Below are positions 1-7,799 of a stretch of 14,579 bases of DNA, piece by piece. Every line of letters starts with the position of its first letter. Positions within the stretch are counted from its first letter, which is position 1. The notes under the pieces were generated by a model. It was not told where the DNA came from. It worked only from the letters and a program-made list of their open reading frames with translations, and ran no database searches. Made by a program: the position numbers and the translations under genes. The stretch comes from CAZFQD01 sp964520885 (GTDB lineage Bacteria > Bacillota > Clostridia > Oscillospirales > SIG519), in contig CAZFQD010000051.1 in assembly GCA_964520885.1 (NCBI GenBank), forward strand, positions 1 to 14,579. Reading direction: 5' to 3'.

Positions 1-93
1 TGCATTTAAAATTTTGTCTTTTTGCTTTTTTTGTGTTTTTTCTTTTTAAAACTTTCCCCATTGGACAAATATATATATGTTACTATTATAGAG

Positions 94-1707
94 TTACTCT
101 ACCGAAATTATGTAATAATAAACTGGCTGACCGCCAAATACAATATTTATTTCAGCATTCACAAATTCCTTAATTTTTTCTTTTAATTCATTTGCTTGTT
201 GCTCCGTAATATCAATACCATAAAAAATACTTACAAAATTTGCTCCCTCTTTTGTTAATTTCTTTATTACATCTATTGAGCATTTTTCAATTTCTTTTTC
301 TATGTAAGCAATTTTATTTTCTATTAATCCAATTATTTCTCCTTGCTTAATTTCTTTTTCATCAAGCACCGAGTTTCTGACAGCAAAAGTAACCAGACCA
401 GTTTTAACCTTTCTAATTGCACTATTCATAAGTTTTTCATTTTCCTTTTTGCTAAGGGCGGGATTAAATTCAAGCATTGCACCAATTCCTTGTGGAATAG
501 TTTTAGTTTCTAATACCAACACATTTTTTTCGCTAATGGGAATAGTTTGCTTTGCCGCCATAATAATATTTTTATTATTTGGAAGCACAAATACAGTTTT
601 GGCAGGTGTTTTATCTATTGCCTTTAATATATCCTGCGTTGAAGGGTTCATTGTTTGCCCGCCGTCAACAATATTATCTGCACCTAAATCTAAAAAAACT
701 TCATTTAACCCAATACCTACTGAAACAACAACAAAGCCAAATTCGTTTATTGCCTCTGCTATAACTCTATTTTCTTTAACTTCATTAGTTAAATCCGAGT
801 GCTGTTCTTTCATATTATCTATTTTGATATTTATTAGATTGCCAATTTCAATGGCATTTTCTAAAATAATTCCAGGATTATTAGTATGAATATGAACCTT
901 TATTATATCAGTATCCTCAGCAAAAACAACGCTATCACCCATTGTATGAAGAAAAGCCTCTAAATTTTGGCCGTTTGAGCCGATATTTTTATTTATAATA
1001 AACTCGGTGCAATACAAAAACTTAATATCCTCTGTTTTAAAAGATTGAAAATCCGCCTTTAAAGAAGGTCTTTGTTCCTTTTCCAAAAGTTCAATTATTA
1101 TATTATTTTTTAGGACACTTAACATTCCCTCATAAATTACTATTAGTCCCTTGCCACCGGCATCAACTACATTTGCCTGTTTTAATACGGGTAGCATATC
1201 AGGGGTTTTTTCAAGTGTTTCATTAGCAGAGCGAATTATTTCTTCAAAAACGCTTAAAATCTCCTGAGTTCTTTTAGTGTATTCCAACCCATAATCAGCC
1301 GATACTCTTGCTACTGTTAAAATTGTGCCTTCAGTAGGTTTCATAACAGCCTTATAAGCCGCCTTAACTCCTGTATTTAATGCTTTTGAAAAGTCAACAC
1401 CATTAGCCTTTTCTTTGCCATTTAGTTCCTTTGAAAAGCCTCTAAAAAACAAGGACAAAATCACTCCTGAATTTCCCCTTGCTCCTTTTAGCAATGCACT
1501 TGATACTATTCTTGCAACATTTCCTATATTATCATCTTCAATATTTAATAGTTCTTTTTTTGCCGCATTCATAGTTAAGGACATATTAGTTCCAGTATCT
1601 CCATCTGGCACTGGAAATACATTCAAATCATTTATCTCTTGTTTATTATTTTCAATATTATTTGCTCCGGATATTATCATATCCTTAAAAATAGCACCAT
1701 TAATCAT
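94..1707 (-). CDS. fakA: DAK-domain kinase, FakA/YloV family (fatty acid kinase ATP-binding subunit)
   Basis: The 537-residue product has the usual full length of FakA/YloV proteins. In the characterised family it is the ATP-binding subunit that, with a FakB lipid-binding partner, phosphorylates fatty acids to acyl-phosphate in the cytoplasm. Seen: an N-terminal DhaL domain (about 1-200) with the Mg-ATP motif PVPDGDTGTN at 32-41 (Asp35, Asp37) and GARGNSG at 75-81. A middle domain carries Cys233 (YCTEF) and His272/His274 (VHIHTN), which match the zinc site described for staphylococcal FakA. A DegV-like C-terminal part runs to the end. The ATG at 1707 is preceded by GGGGAG 12 bases upstream. 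It lies 53 bases downstream of the Asp23/YloU-family gene, a pairing conserved in Bacillota, so the two are probably co-transcribed. No fakB is in the window, so the substrate is inferred from the family only. Confidence 0.92.
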   Translation of the reverse strand: MINGAIFKDMIISGANNIENNKQEINDLNVFPVPDGDTGTNMSLTMNAAKKELLNIEDDNIGNVARIVSSALLKGARGNSGVILSLFFRGFSKELNGKEKANGVDFSKALNTGVKAAYKAVMKPTEGTILTVARVSADYGLEYTKRTQEILSVFEEIIRSANETLEKTPDMLPVLKQANVVDAGGKGLIVIYEGMLSVLKNNIIIELLEKEQRPSLKADFQSFKTEDIKFLYCTEFIINKNIGSNGQNLEAFLHTMGDSVVFAEDTDIIKVHIHTNNPGIILENAIEIGNLINIKIDNMKEQHSDLTNEVKENRVIAEAINEFGFVVVSVGIGLNEVFLDLGADNIVDGGQTMNPSTQDILKAIDKTPAKTVFVLPNNKNIIMAAKQTIPISEKNVLVLETKTIPQGIGAMLEFNPALSKKENEKLMNSAIRKVKTGLVTFAVRNSVLDEKEIKQGEIIGLIENKIAYIEKEIEKCSIDVIKKLTKEGANFVSIFYGIDITEQQANELKEKIKEFVNAEINIVFGGQPVYYYIISVE

Positions 1708-1732
1708 TAACTGACTACACTCCCCAAATAGT

Positions 1733-1766
1733 AATTAGGAACGAAAACAACTCCTAAATCCTAATT
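1733..1766. repeat. Inverted AATTAGGA repeat between the Asp23-family gene and fakA
   Basis: AATTAGGA (1733-1740) and TCCTAATT (1759-1766) form a perfect 8-bp inverted repeat with an 18-base interior. Read on the minus strand it contains the tandem heptads ATTAGGA-TTTAGGA, of the same type as the repeats near 13646. It contains the stop codon of the Asp23-family gene. No U-run follows on the minus strand, so it is not a convincing terminator for that operon. Confidence 0.55.
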
Positions 1767-2111
1767 ATTTTTTATTGAATCAATATAAACATTCATTTTT
1801 TTTACTCCAAAACCTGTTGCAGTTTCAACTGCATAGCGAACATTATGGGTAATACTCTCTGTAATAGCAATAATATTTACTCCATAGGTAACTACTATGT
1901 GAATATCAATATTTATTTCATTTTCCGTGCAAGTTACATTAACTCCCTTTTCAATGTTTTCCCATTTTAAAAGAGACACTATTCCATCAGTAGCATTTTT
2001 ATAAGCCATTCCCACAACTCCAAAGCACTTAGTTGTCGCACTTCCAACAATTGTCGCAACGACTTCTGGCACAATATTTATTTCCCCATAAGAATTATTG
2101 AATTTTAGCAT
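1761..2111 (-). CDS. Asp23/Gls24 family envelope stress protein (YloU-like)
   Basis: The 116-residue product has the size and pattern of the Asp23/DUF322 family. Its N-terminal block GEINIVPEVVATIVG (9-23), followed by KCFGVVGMA, is the family hallmark. A C-terminal block with alternating hydrophobic residues ends in YIDSIKNN. No signal peptide or membrane segment is visible, so it is probably cytoplasmic. In staphylococci Asp23 sits at the membrane through partners and affects envelope stress; the exact role of YloU-type members is unclear. The ATG at 2111 has AAAGGA about 8 bases upstream. A plausible promoter precedes it, and fakA/yloV follows 53 bases later, the standard gene order. The stop codon TAG lies inside an ATTAGGA repeat unit (see findings). 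Confidence 0.9.
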   Translation of the reverse strand: MLKFNNSYGEINIVPEVVATIVGSATTKCFGVVGMAYKNATDGIVSLLKWENIEKGVNVTCTENEINIDIHIVVTYGVNIIAITESITHNVRYAVETATGFGVKKMNVYIDSIKNN

Positions 2112-2159
2112 AGTTTTCTTCCTTTCGCAAATAATATTTTATTTAAATTATATATATAT

Positions 2160-2188
2160 ATATTATTACATTTTTCCAATATTAACAA
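2160..2188 (-). promoter_or_regulatory. Probable promoter of the asp23-fakA pair
   Basis: On the minus strand TTGTTA (2188-2183) is separated by 17 bases from TAATAT (2165-2160), about 50 bases upstream of the Asp23-family ATG. The region is very AT-rich, so chance matches are possible. Confidence 0.5.
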
Positions 2189-2229
2189 CTATTTTTTTCT
2201 TAATATAATACTTATATTAAATTTTTAAA

Positions 2230-4461
2230 TTAAATTTTAATTAAATATGCACTATCTTTTATTATTTTCCCCTCGTCCTCTCTGCAGGTAAACAATAATA
2301 TTTGAAAATCGTTTAGTCCTAAAACTGTTTTCATAGCACTATTTAATCTATCTAAATCAAAATGAGAAAATGAATCATCAAAAATCAAAACTGGGTTTTC
2401 CTTATAAATTAACTTTGCAACAGCTAAACGAACTGATAAATAAGCGGCGTCCTTAGTTCCGGTGCTAAAATAAATTAGTTCCCTTGTTATTCCATTTTCT
2501 AAAATATTAACATTATTTTTTTTATCAATAAATATTTTTCTGTCTTTTCTATTTGTTAAAAGTGCGAATATTTCTTGTGCCTTTTTGTTTAACTCTGGTG
2601 CAAACAATAGTTGCAACTCTTCAAAAGCTAAATAAAGTGTTTTTAAAGCAATACTTAATGCAAGGTTATTTTCTTTTAAAATATCTTTATTATTTTTTAA
2701 CTCAATTAATGCAGTGCAAATTGTATCAGGAGTATTTGAATTATTAAATATGTTGTTAGCCGTATTGTTTAGATTAGCAATTTTAACTGTTTGCTCAGTT
2801 AAGGATTTTCTTAAAATACTTAATTCCTTTTCAATTTCCTCAATACTTACATCGGGATTTTTTGCTTCATTTGAGGCTATTTTCTTTAATTCTTCAAAAT
2901 TTGTTCCCTCTAAAAGTCCATTTAGCATTGCCTTTGAAGTGTCTTTTTGTGCTTTTATCATTGATATTCTACTATCTATTCCTTCAAGTTCGGCTATTAG
3001 CATTTCTACAGATGAAACAGTAATTTCATTTAGCCCTCTTAATGCACAAAGATTATTTATCTCATTAAATATTTTTGAATATTCCTCTTTTTGACTTTTT
3101 TCTCTTTGCAAGGTTTCCTCATAAAAAGATTTTGCATTATGGAGTTGCTGAGTTATTTCTTTATATTCTTCAATAGCCTCAAAAAGCCTTGTAGCATTTG
3201 AAAACCCAAATTGATATGCTAATCTATCAGCTTTTGCTTTGTCCCCAGAGGTAAAATGAGTTATTAATAAAACAATTCCAAAAATTGCAAAAATAATTGC
3301 AGCTACTAACATACTAATATTATTTGGACCAGAAAAATATGCAAATAATGCAACTCCCATTGCTCCTAATGAAATAACTCCTCCAAAAAGTAAATAGCGT
3401 TTTCGTGTTGCTGAGGCTCTATTTACTTTTTCCAAAATAGCTTGAGTATCATTTGCTATACTATCATAATCCTTAATTGATTTCTTTTTATCTTCAAGCC
3501 TTTTTAGGGCTACTTTAACATCATCACTACACATTGAATATTTATCCTTATATAGCCTAAAATCCTGCAAAAGTCTTTTTAAATTTGCAATATAATGTTC
3601 ATCAGCAATAAAACCATTATAACTTTTCATAGAAATTAGTGTATTAATGTTATTTTCATATTCATCAATTATTTTTTTGCATTTCAAAACTTTCTTTAAT
3701 CTTTCGTATGCCAAAGCCGATTTTACTTCGTTTTGCTCTTTTGTGAGTTCTAATATCTTATTTTTAAGTGTTTTTTCTTGTTCTAATGCATTATTTAATA
3801 GGTCAGTAATTTCTAACCACGATTTATAATTTTCTTCTGATTTTAATAGCTGGGCATTTAATAAGTCTTCCTTTTTCTCGATTTCGCTAATTAAACCTGT
3901 TTTATCCTTTGAGATTTTTTTTATGGCTGTATCAATTTTTTTAGAAGCAGTTTCATAAGAAATATCTTCTTGACCACCTGAAACTAAATTTCTTAGTTTG
4001 GTTTCAAATTCTTCTCCCCCATTTATTTCTATATCTTCTTGTCTTATGAAAGCGGTTTTATCAAATGTATCTGCCTTAACCTCAAAGAACATCTCGCCCG
4101 GCTCACTGCCCGAAAATTCCTCTATTGTTTCGCCTGTTGCAATATTTCTAACTATTGGTTTTTTATTTGTGTTTTTTCTATATTCTCTTTCAATAATTAG
4201 GTTTTTACCATTAAACATAACTTCCATTGTTCCAATTACAACATCACTACCCCAAGGAAAATACTTTTCCTTTTCTGTAATGGGATTGATTTTTGATATT
4301 TTTGTAGAGGGCATTCCATAAAGCATAAAACGAATAAAAGCAGTAATTGTGCTTTTTCCTGCTTCGTTTTTCCCCTCAATTAAGTTTATTCCATCTTCTA
4401 ACTCAATTTCTTTATTAATAAATTTTCCAAAGCTAATTAAGTTTAGTTTTTTAATTATCAT
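2230..4461 (-). CDS. YhaN-like AAA/ABC-type ATPase with membrane hairpin (SbcC/Rad50-like)
   Basis: An SMC/Rad50-class ATPase of 743 residues counted from ATG 4461. A TTG nine bases further upstream is also open, but the ATG is the one placed behind AGGAGG. Seen: Walker A GKNEAGKST (30-38); Q-loop in FIRQEDI (138-144); coiled-coil arms rich in Glu and Lys; signature-like STGTKDAAYLSVRLA (666-680); Walker B VLIFDD (691-696) followed by SFSHFD. Two hydrophobic segments (about 355-376 and 383-402) lie in the middle where Rad50 would carry its zinc hook, and no CxxC is present. This layout resembles Bacillus subtilis YhaN. It overlaps the YhaO-like phosphoesterase by 11 bases, which implies translational coupling and a complex. 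A role in DNA-end processing is inferred from the family. Confidence 0.87.
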   Translation of the reverse strand: MIIKKLNLISFGKFINKEIELEDGINLIEGKNEAGKSTITAFIRFMLYGMPSTKISKINPITEKEKYFPWGSDVVIGTMEVMFNGKNLIIEREYRKNTNKKPIVRNIATGETIEEFSGSEPGEMFFEVKADTFDKTAFIRQEDIEINGGEEFETKLRNLVSGGQEDISYETASKKIDTAIKKISKDKTGLISEIEKKEDLLNAQLLKSEENYKSWLEITDLLNNALEQEKTLKNKILELTKEQNEVKSALAYERLKKVLKCKKIIDEYENNINTLISMKSYNGFIADEHYIANLKRLLQDFRLYKDKYSMCSDDVKVALKRLEDKKKSIKDYDSIANDTQAILEKVNRASATRKRYLLFGGVISLGAMGVALFAYFSGPNNISMLVAAIIFAIFGIVLLITHFTSGDKAKADRLAYQFGFSNATRLFEAIEEYKEITQQLHNAKSFYEETLQREKSQKEEYSKIFNEINNLCALRGLNEITVSSVEMLIAELEGIDSRISMIKAQKDTSKAMLNGLLEGTNFEELKKIASNEAKNPDVSIEEIEKELSILRKSLTEQTVKIANLNNTANNIFNNSNTPDTICTALIELKNNKDILKENNLALSIALKTLYLAFEELQLLFAPELNKKAQEIFALLTNRKDRKIFIDKKNNVNILENGITRELIYFSTGTKDAAYLSVRLAVAKLIYKENPVLIFDDSFSHFDLDRLNSAMKTVLGLNDFQILLFTCREDEGKIIKDSAYLIKI

Positions 4462-5572
4462 AACCAGCAACCTCCTCGCCTCGTAAAGTTGCTAACCCAT
4501 ATTTTAAAGCTTTTTCATACAAGGGTTTTTCGCCCTCAGTAGCATTATTCATTTTTTCAAATATTTTTTTTGCAAATAAACCTCTTAAAGTATTTTCGTT
4601 TAAATAACTTTCAATATCCTCTTTTATTGAGGTGTTATCCTTTATTTCTAAATAAAAAACATTGTCAAAGTCATCTAATAAAACAGATGAATTTATAAGT
4701 AGTTCGGACGACACTTGCCCTGTTAAAACAATTCTTACAATATCATTTTTTGTTTTATTTATGAGTTGCTCATTTGTTTTTTCTTTAATAAAACTATGCT
4801 CGGTAGCACCTGAAATATCAACAGTAATAATATCATATTTTCTTTTGTTTACGGGTATGAAATTAAGGCTGTGTTTTTTCTTTCCTACTAATCCTAAAAT
4901 AACTCCTCTATCTGAAAGTTCGTCAAAGCCTCTGCCCTCAGGACAACCGGGATAAGCAAAACAAGTGTCCTTTTCGCTTAATATTTCGGAATATTTATGT
5001 ATATGCCCTAATGCAATATAATCAAGCCCTGAAAACGAAATTTCTTCTTTAGTTAATGGGTAATAAGTGCTTTGTTCATTTGAATTAACTAATTCCCCGT
5101 GAAATAGCATTATATTAATTCTTTCATTATTATTTACCTTAAAATCCTTCAAATAATGTCTTTCGCTATTAGGAGAAACACAAGCAAAACCATAAACGCT
5201 AACATTTAATTTTTCAATGTCCACACATTCTATTTCACTGTTTTTAAAAATATATACATTTTCAGGATATTCATTAGAAGCAAATATTGATGTCCTTGAA
5301 TAATAATCATGATTTCCCGGTGTAATAAAAAACTGAATATTATGTGCCTTTTGCATAGCCAAAGCTAAAAATTTTTGAGTTTCATTTGTTACAAATTCAT
5401 TGTCAAAAAGGTCGCCGGGAATTAGAACCAATTGCACCTCATTTGTTATTGCTAAACCTACAATATTTAAAAAAGTGTCCCTTAAATCTTGTTGTCTAAT
5501 TTTAGGGTCCACTATTCCACTTGAAAATGGCGAATCAAGATGCAAATCAGCAGTATGTAATATTTTAATCAT
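4451..5572 (-). CDS. Metallophosphoesterase, YhaO/SbcD (Mre11-like) family
   Basis: The 373-residue product carries all the calcineurin-like phosphoesterase motifs in order: DLH (Asp9, His11), GDLFD (Asp54), GNHD (Asn87-His88-Asp89), FHGE (His158) and GHIH (His190, His192). These residues build the two-metal site used by Mre11/SbcD nucleases. AYPGCPEGRGFDE, after the last motif, is typical of the YhaO branch. The ATG at 5572 has AAAGGA upstream. The gene end overlaps the start of the downstream YhaN-like ATPase, as in B. subtilis yhaO-yhaN, so a membrane-associated nuclease/ATPase pair is the likely product. The nuclease activity itself is inferred from the family. SbcD of the classical SbcCD complex is the alternative name, but the partner's architecture favours YhaO. 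Confidence 0.9.
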   Translation of the reverse strand: MIKILHTADLHLDSPFSSGIVDPKIRQQDLRDTFLNIVGLAITNEVQLVLIPGDLFDNEFVTNETQKFLALAMQKAHNIQFFITPGNHDYYSRTSIFASNEYPENVYIFKNSEIECVDIEKLNVSVYGFACVSPNSERHYLKDFKVNNNERINIMLFHGELVNSNEQSTYYPLTKEEISFSGLDYIALGHIHKYSEILSEKDTCFAYPGCPEGRGFDELSDRGVILGLVGKKKHSLNFIPVNKRKYDIITVDISGATEHSFIKEKTNEQLINKTKNDIVRIVLTGQVSSELLINSSVLLDDFDNVFYLEIKDNTSIKEDIESYLNENTLRGLFAKKIFEKMNNATEGEKPLYEKALKYGLATLRGEEVAGYDN

Positions 5573-5600
5573 AAGCTTTTTCCTTTCTAAACTCTAAAAT

Positions 5601-5628
5601 AGGGATAAGGGGTAAAGGGTAAGGGGAA
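5601..5628. repeat. Degenerate heptad tandem repeat (AGGGGTA type)
   Basis: Four consecutive 7-base units, AGGGATA, AGGGGTA, AAGGGTA and AGGGGAA, lie upstream of the YhaO-like gene. The following bases, read on the minus strand, contain GAACGAAGT, also present in the element at 13768. Confidence 0.6.
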
Positions 5629-5694
5629 GTGAACTTCGTTCATAATACACAATTTACAATTAATTAAATAAAGAAAATAGTTTTGACACCGAAA

Positions 5695-5722
5695 TTGTTA
5701 CTTGTTACCTGTTAATTGTTAC
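5695..5722. repeat. Degenerate heptad tandem repeat (TTGTTAC type) overlapping a stop codon
   Basis: Four 7-base units, TTGTTAC, TTGTTAC, CTGTTAA and TTGTTAC. On the minus strand these read GTAACAA variants, the same family as the array at 13681. The stop codon of the peptide-binding protein (5714-5712) lies in the third unit. Confidence 0.75.
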
Positions 5723-7229
5723 TTAAACTCCAAGTTTCAATCCCACCAAAAATATCATTTTGCACCGGTAAAATATTTCCTATTACATTTCTTGAAATGG
5801 CAAGTGCAGAATTATTATAATATAAAGGGATAAATGGAGTTTCATCTTCAAATGCGAAAATTGCTTCATCAATTCCAGTTGCTCCACTATCAAAATCGTT
5901 TATTATCTTAGTTAAAACATTATAATCCCATCCACCTTTGTTTACTAACGGCTCTCCTAAAACTGAAATATCCATATTATCAGGAATTTTAACCTCTCCA
6001 AAAAACAAATCAAAATCCTTTGCATTTAGTGCATTATTATATTCATTTGAAGAAAGTGCAGTTACAGTAACATTGATGTCAAGTTTTTTAAAATTGTCTG
6101 CAATTCTGTTTGTGGCATCTAATCTAAATCTATTATCAGAATTAACAACAATATTTAAGGTAACGGGTTTGCCAAATATTGCTCTTTTTCCATTATTATC
6201 TTTTGCAAAACCAGCTTCTTCAAAAAGGATTATAGCTTCTTCTTTTGAATATTTATCTTTTGGCAATTCAGTTGATAAAATTTCTTTCCATTTTGGATTA
6301 AAAGGATGCCAAATTGGCTCGCTATGAGAAAGCAAAATTTCGCTTGTTAATAAAGTGCGATTGATTGCCAAGGACAGCCCTCTTCTAATTCTTTTATCCA
6401 ATAAATAGTCTTTACTATAATTCACTCCTAAAAATGATATTATATTTGTTGTAAATTCCTTTAACTCAATATTTCCGTAGTAAGCGGCAGTTGATGAATT
6501 TAAATCGGCATAAACCGCTCCAATTGAACCGGAATTAAAGGTGTGAAAAAGAGTATTCATATCTGGAATTTCAGTTATCTTAATATTGCTTATTTTTGGC
6601 AACAATCCCATAATCCATTTATCATTTGCCTTTAAACTATATTGACCTTTATCATTTGATAATACATATCTGCCAGAACCTATTGGTATATTACCATTTA
6701 GATCCGAATTCTTTTTTATAATTGGAATATCAAATAAATTTATATTTCTCTTAGCAGTTGAATTAGTATTTACAGTAAATGTATTCTCTTGTGCACTAAA
6801 AGAATATATATATTTAAACTTTGTATAGTAACTTGAAACACTATCTTTGGCTATCAAAAAAGAATAAGCTATATCCTCAGCTGTAATTGGGCTACCATCC
6901 CAAAACAAAGCATTGCTCTTTATTTCAAAGGTAAAACTATTGCCATTTTGAGTAACTTTATTAGCAATAATATTTTCCGCCTCAAAACTATTGCTCAATC
7001 TAATTAAACCATCATAGCATAATTTTAAAAGTTGTTTATTAGTATTGCTTTTTGCTAATATTGGGTGCAATTGTTCTCCTGAAATACAAGCTAAGACAAA
7101 GGGTAAATTTGCATTAGTTTGATTACTGCTAACTTTTATGTTTGAAGAAATATTGGCAGAATTTTTACTGCAAGAAAATAAAGATAATATTATGATAATA
7201 ATTAAAAATAATGAAATAATCTTTTTCAA
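5712..7229 (-). CDS. Oligopeptide/nickel-type ABC transporter substrate-binding lipoprotein (SBP family 5)
   Basis: The 505-residue product has a Lys-Lys start, a hydrophobic core and a lipobox-like LFSC ending at Cys20, so it is likely an exported lipoprotein. Phe at position -2 of the lipobox is unusual but tolerated. The mature part shows the SBP_bac_5 pattern: an N-terminal LCYDGLIRLSNSFEAE region, FEIKSNALFWDGSPITAEDIAYSF, then RRGLSLAINRTLLTSEILL. This is the fold of DppA/OppA-type binding proteins. No permease or ATPase gene is adjacent, so the ligand and partner are unknown. The annotated TTG start is 11 bases after AAGGAG; an in-frame ATA directly before it has the more usual 8-base spacing. 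The C-terminus (SLSNN) and stop codon are made of heptad repeat. It diverges from the riboswitch unit, sharing its upstream region. Confidence 0.88.
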   Translation of the reverse strand: MKKIISLFLIIIIILSLFSCSKNSANISSNIKVSSNQTNANLPFVLACISGEQLHPILAKSNTNKQLLKLCYDGLIRLSNSFEAENIIANKVTQNGNSFTFEIKSNALFWDGSPITAEDIAYSFLIAKDSVSSYYTKFKYIYSFSAQENTFTVNTNSTAKRNINLFDIPIIKKNSDLNGNIPIGSGRYVLSNDKGQYSLKANDKWIMGLLPKISNIKITEIPDMNTLFHTFNSGSIGAVYADLNSSTAAYYGNIELKEFTTNIISFLGVNYSKDYLLDKRIRRGLSLAINRTLLTSEILLSHSEPIWHPFNPKWKEILSTELPKDKYSKEEAIILFEEAGFAKDNNGKRAIFGKPVTLNIVVNSDNRFRLDATNRIADNFKKLDINVTVTALSSNEYNNALNAKDFDLFFGEVKIPDNMDISVLGEPLVNKGGWDYNVLTKIINDFDSGATGIDEAIFAFEDETPFIPLYYNNSALAISRNVIGNILPVQNDIFGGIETWSLSNN

Positions 7230-7315
7230 TATTTGTATCGCTCCTTATATTTAATCACTAATTCTTGTATAAAAAATTGTGCAAACCAAAAAAAAAAAAA
7301 ATTACATAAAAATTG

Positions 7316-7344
7316 TTGACAAATTACTAATAAGATGTTAAAAT
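7316..7344 (+). promoter_or_regulatory. Sigma-70/SigA-type promoter of the riboswitch unit
   Basis: A perfect TTGACA (7316-7321), a 17-base spacer and TAAAAT (7339-7344) with an extended -10 TGT (7336-7338). A run of 14 A residues (7288-7301) lies just upstream, where an UP-like element would be. Transcription would begin about 15 bases before the riboswitch aptamer. Confidence 0.88.
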
Positions 7345-7365
7345 AAATTTATAAAAATAATAAAA

Positions 7366-7460
7366 ATCGCTTCCCGATAATAGCAAAACTATCGAAAGGT
7401 AGTGACGCAAAGCTTTAGGGCCTAAGGGATATATTTCCTATGGTAGCCAGTTGCCGAATG
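7366..7460 (+). ncRNA. Cyclic-di-GMP-I riboswitch (GEMM-I) aptamer
   Basis: The sequence follows the GEMM-I consensus. It has a GCAAAAC strand, a hairpin ACTATC-GAAA-GGTAGT (7389-7404) with the GAAA tetraloop, then the highly conserved GACGCAAAGC (7404-7413) and GGGCCTAAG. A second hairpin is closed around GGGATATATTTCC, followed by GGTAGCCAGTTGCCGAA (7442-7458). The GAAA loop and the GCAAAGC/GGTAGCC blocks are the ligand-binding and docking elements of this class. In the family it senses the second messenger c-di-GMP. Here it sits between a strong promoter and an intrinsic terminator, upstream of a single small ORF, so it most likely controls premature termination. Confidence 0.93.
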
Positions 7461-7537
7461 AAGATACTAATGTTTTGTGTGCGTTTTAACAGTTGTGGTC
7501 ATTCTGTTTTTATGCATATTTTCATTAATAAACTTTT

Positions 7538-7575
7538 CTACAGTTCGGAATTTATTTTCGGACTGTAGTTTTTTT
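7538..7575 (+). terminator. Intrinsic terminator, expression platform of the c-di-GMP riboswitch
   Basis: CTACAGTTCGGAA (7538-7550) pairs with the strand ending TTCGGACTGTAG (7557-7568) in a stem of about 13 bp including two G-U pairs. It is followed immediately by T7 (7569-7575). It lies about 80 bases after the aptamer and 37 bases before the small ORF, as expected for a transcriptional riboswitch. Confidence 0.88.
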
Positions 7576-7612
7576 ATTGCACAAACTGACATCTTGTATA
7601 GGAGCAATTATT

Positions 7613-7780
7613 ATGAATAACAAAAAGAAATTTAAAAACAGATATACATTTATATATATAATTGGAATAATAGTAGCAATTTTTTTTGCTATTGGTGTAT
7701 CAATTTTAGTACTTTTATTTATGCCTATTTCTTTTTCATATATTTTTCTTTCTTTTTTGAAAATACTCCCCCGTATTTGA
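7613..7780 (+). CDS. Small membrane protein of unknown function under c-di-GMP riboswitch control
   Basis: A 55-residue product that I do not recognise. It starts MNNKKKFKNRY, a basic cytoplasmic-type tail. One long hydrophobic stretch follows (about residues 12-38), then a short polar/Pro turn and a second hydrophobic segment (about 40-51), ending LPRI. It is probably a one- or two-pass inner-membrane peptide. The ATG at 7613 has a perfect AGGAG (7600-7604) with an 8-base spacer; a TTG at 7577 in frame lies in the terminator T-run and is not a credible start. It is the only gene between the riboswitch terminator and the next terminator at 7800, so it is the sole target of the riboswitch. Length and isolation leave room for doubt, but the promoter, aptamer, terminator and Shine-Dalgarno signals all point to it. 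Confidence 0.75.
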   Translation: MNNKKKFKNRYTFIYIIGIIVAIFFAIGVSILVLLFMPISFSYIFLSFLKILPRI

Positions 7781-7799
7781 AAAAATACAAATTATTTAA

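Noticed and set aside
1..61. A minus-strand frame from ATG 61 (MGKVLKRKNTKK...) running off the left edge
   Set aside because: It is only 20 codons, Lys-rich by base composition, and has no Shine-Dalgarno. It could be the start of the gene after fakA, but nothing supports it.
449..889. Long plus-strand open frames opposite fakA, the YhaN-like gene, the binding-protein gene and prs
   Set aside because: They lie antisense to genes with clear family motifs, lack ribosome binding sites, and reflect the AT-rich codon usage of the real gene on the other strand.
1733..1766. Hairpin between the Asp23-family gene and fakA as a terminator
   Set aside because: Its U-run is on the plus strand, where no gene ends. 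On the transcribed minus strand no U-run follows, so it is better explained as repeat.
2140..2165. TA-repeat tract as a replication origin or AT-rich unwinding element
   Set aside because: There are no DnaA boxes or origin-type genes nearby; simple AT richness explains it.
7577..7612. TTG start 12 codons upstream for the 55-residue protein
   Set aside because: It falls in the terminator T-run without a Shine-Dalgarno, whereas ATG 7613 has a perfect AGGAG at 8 bases.
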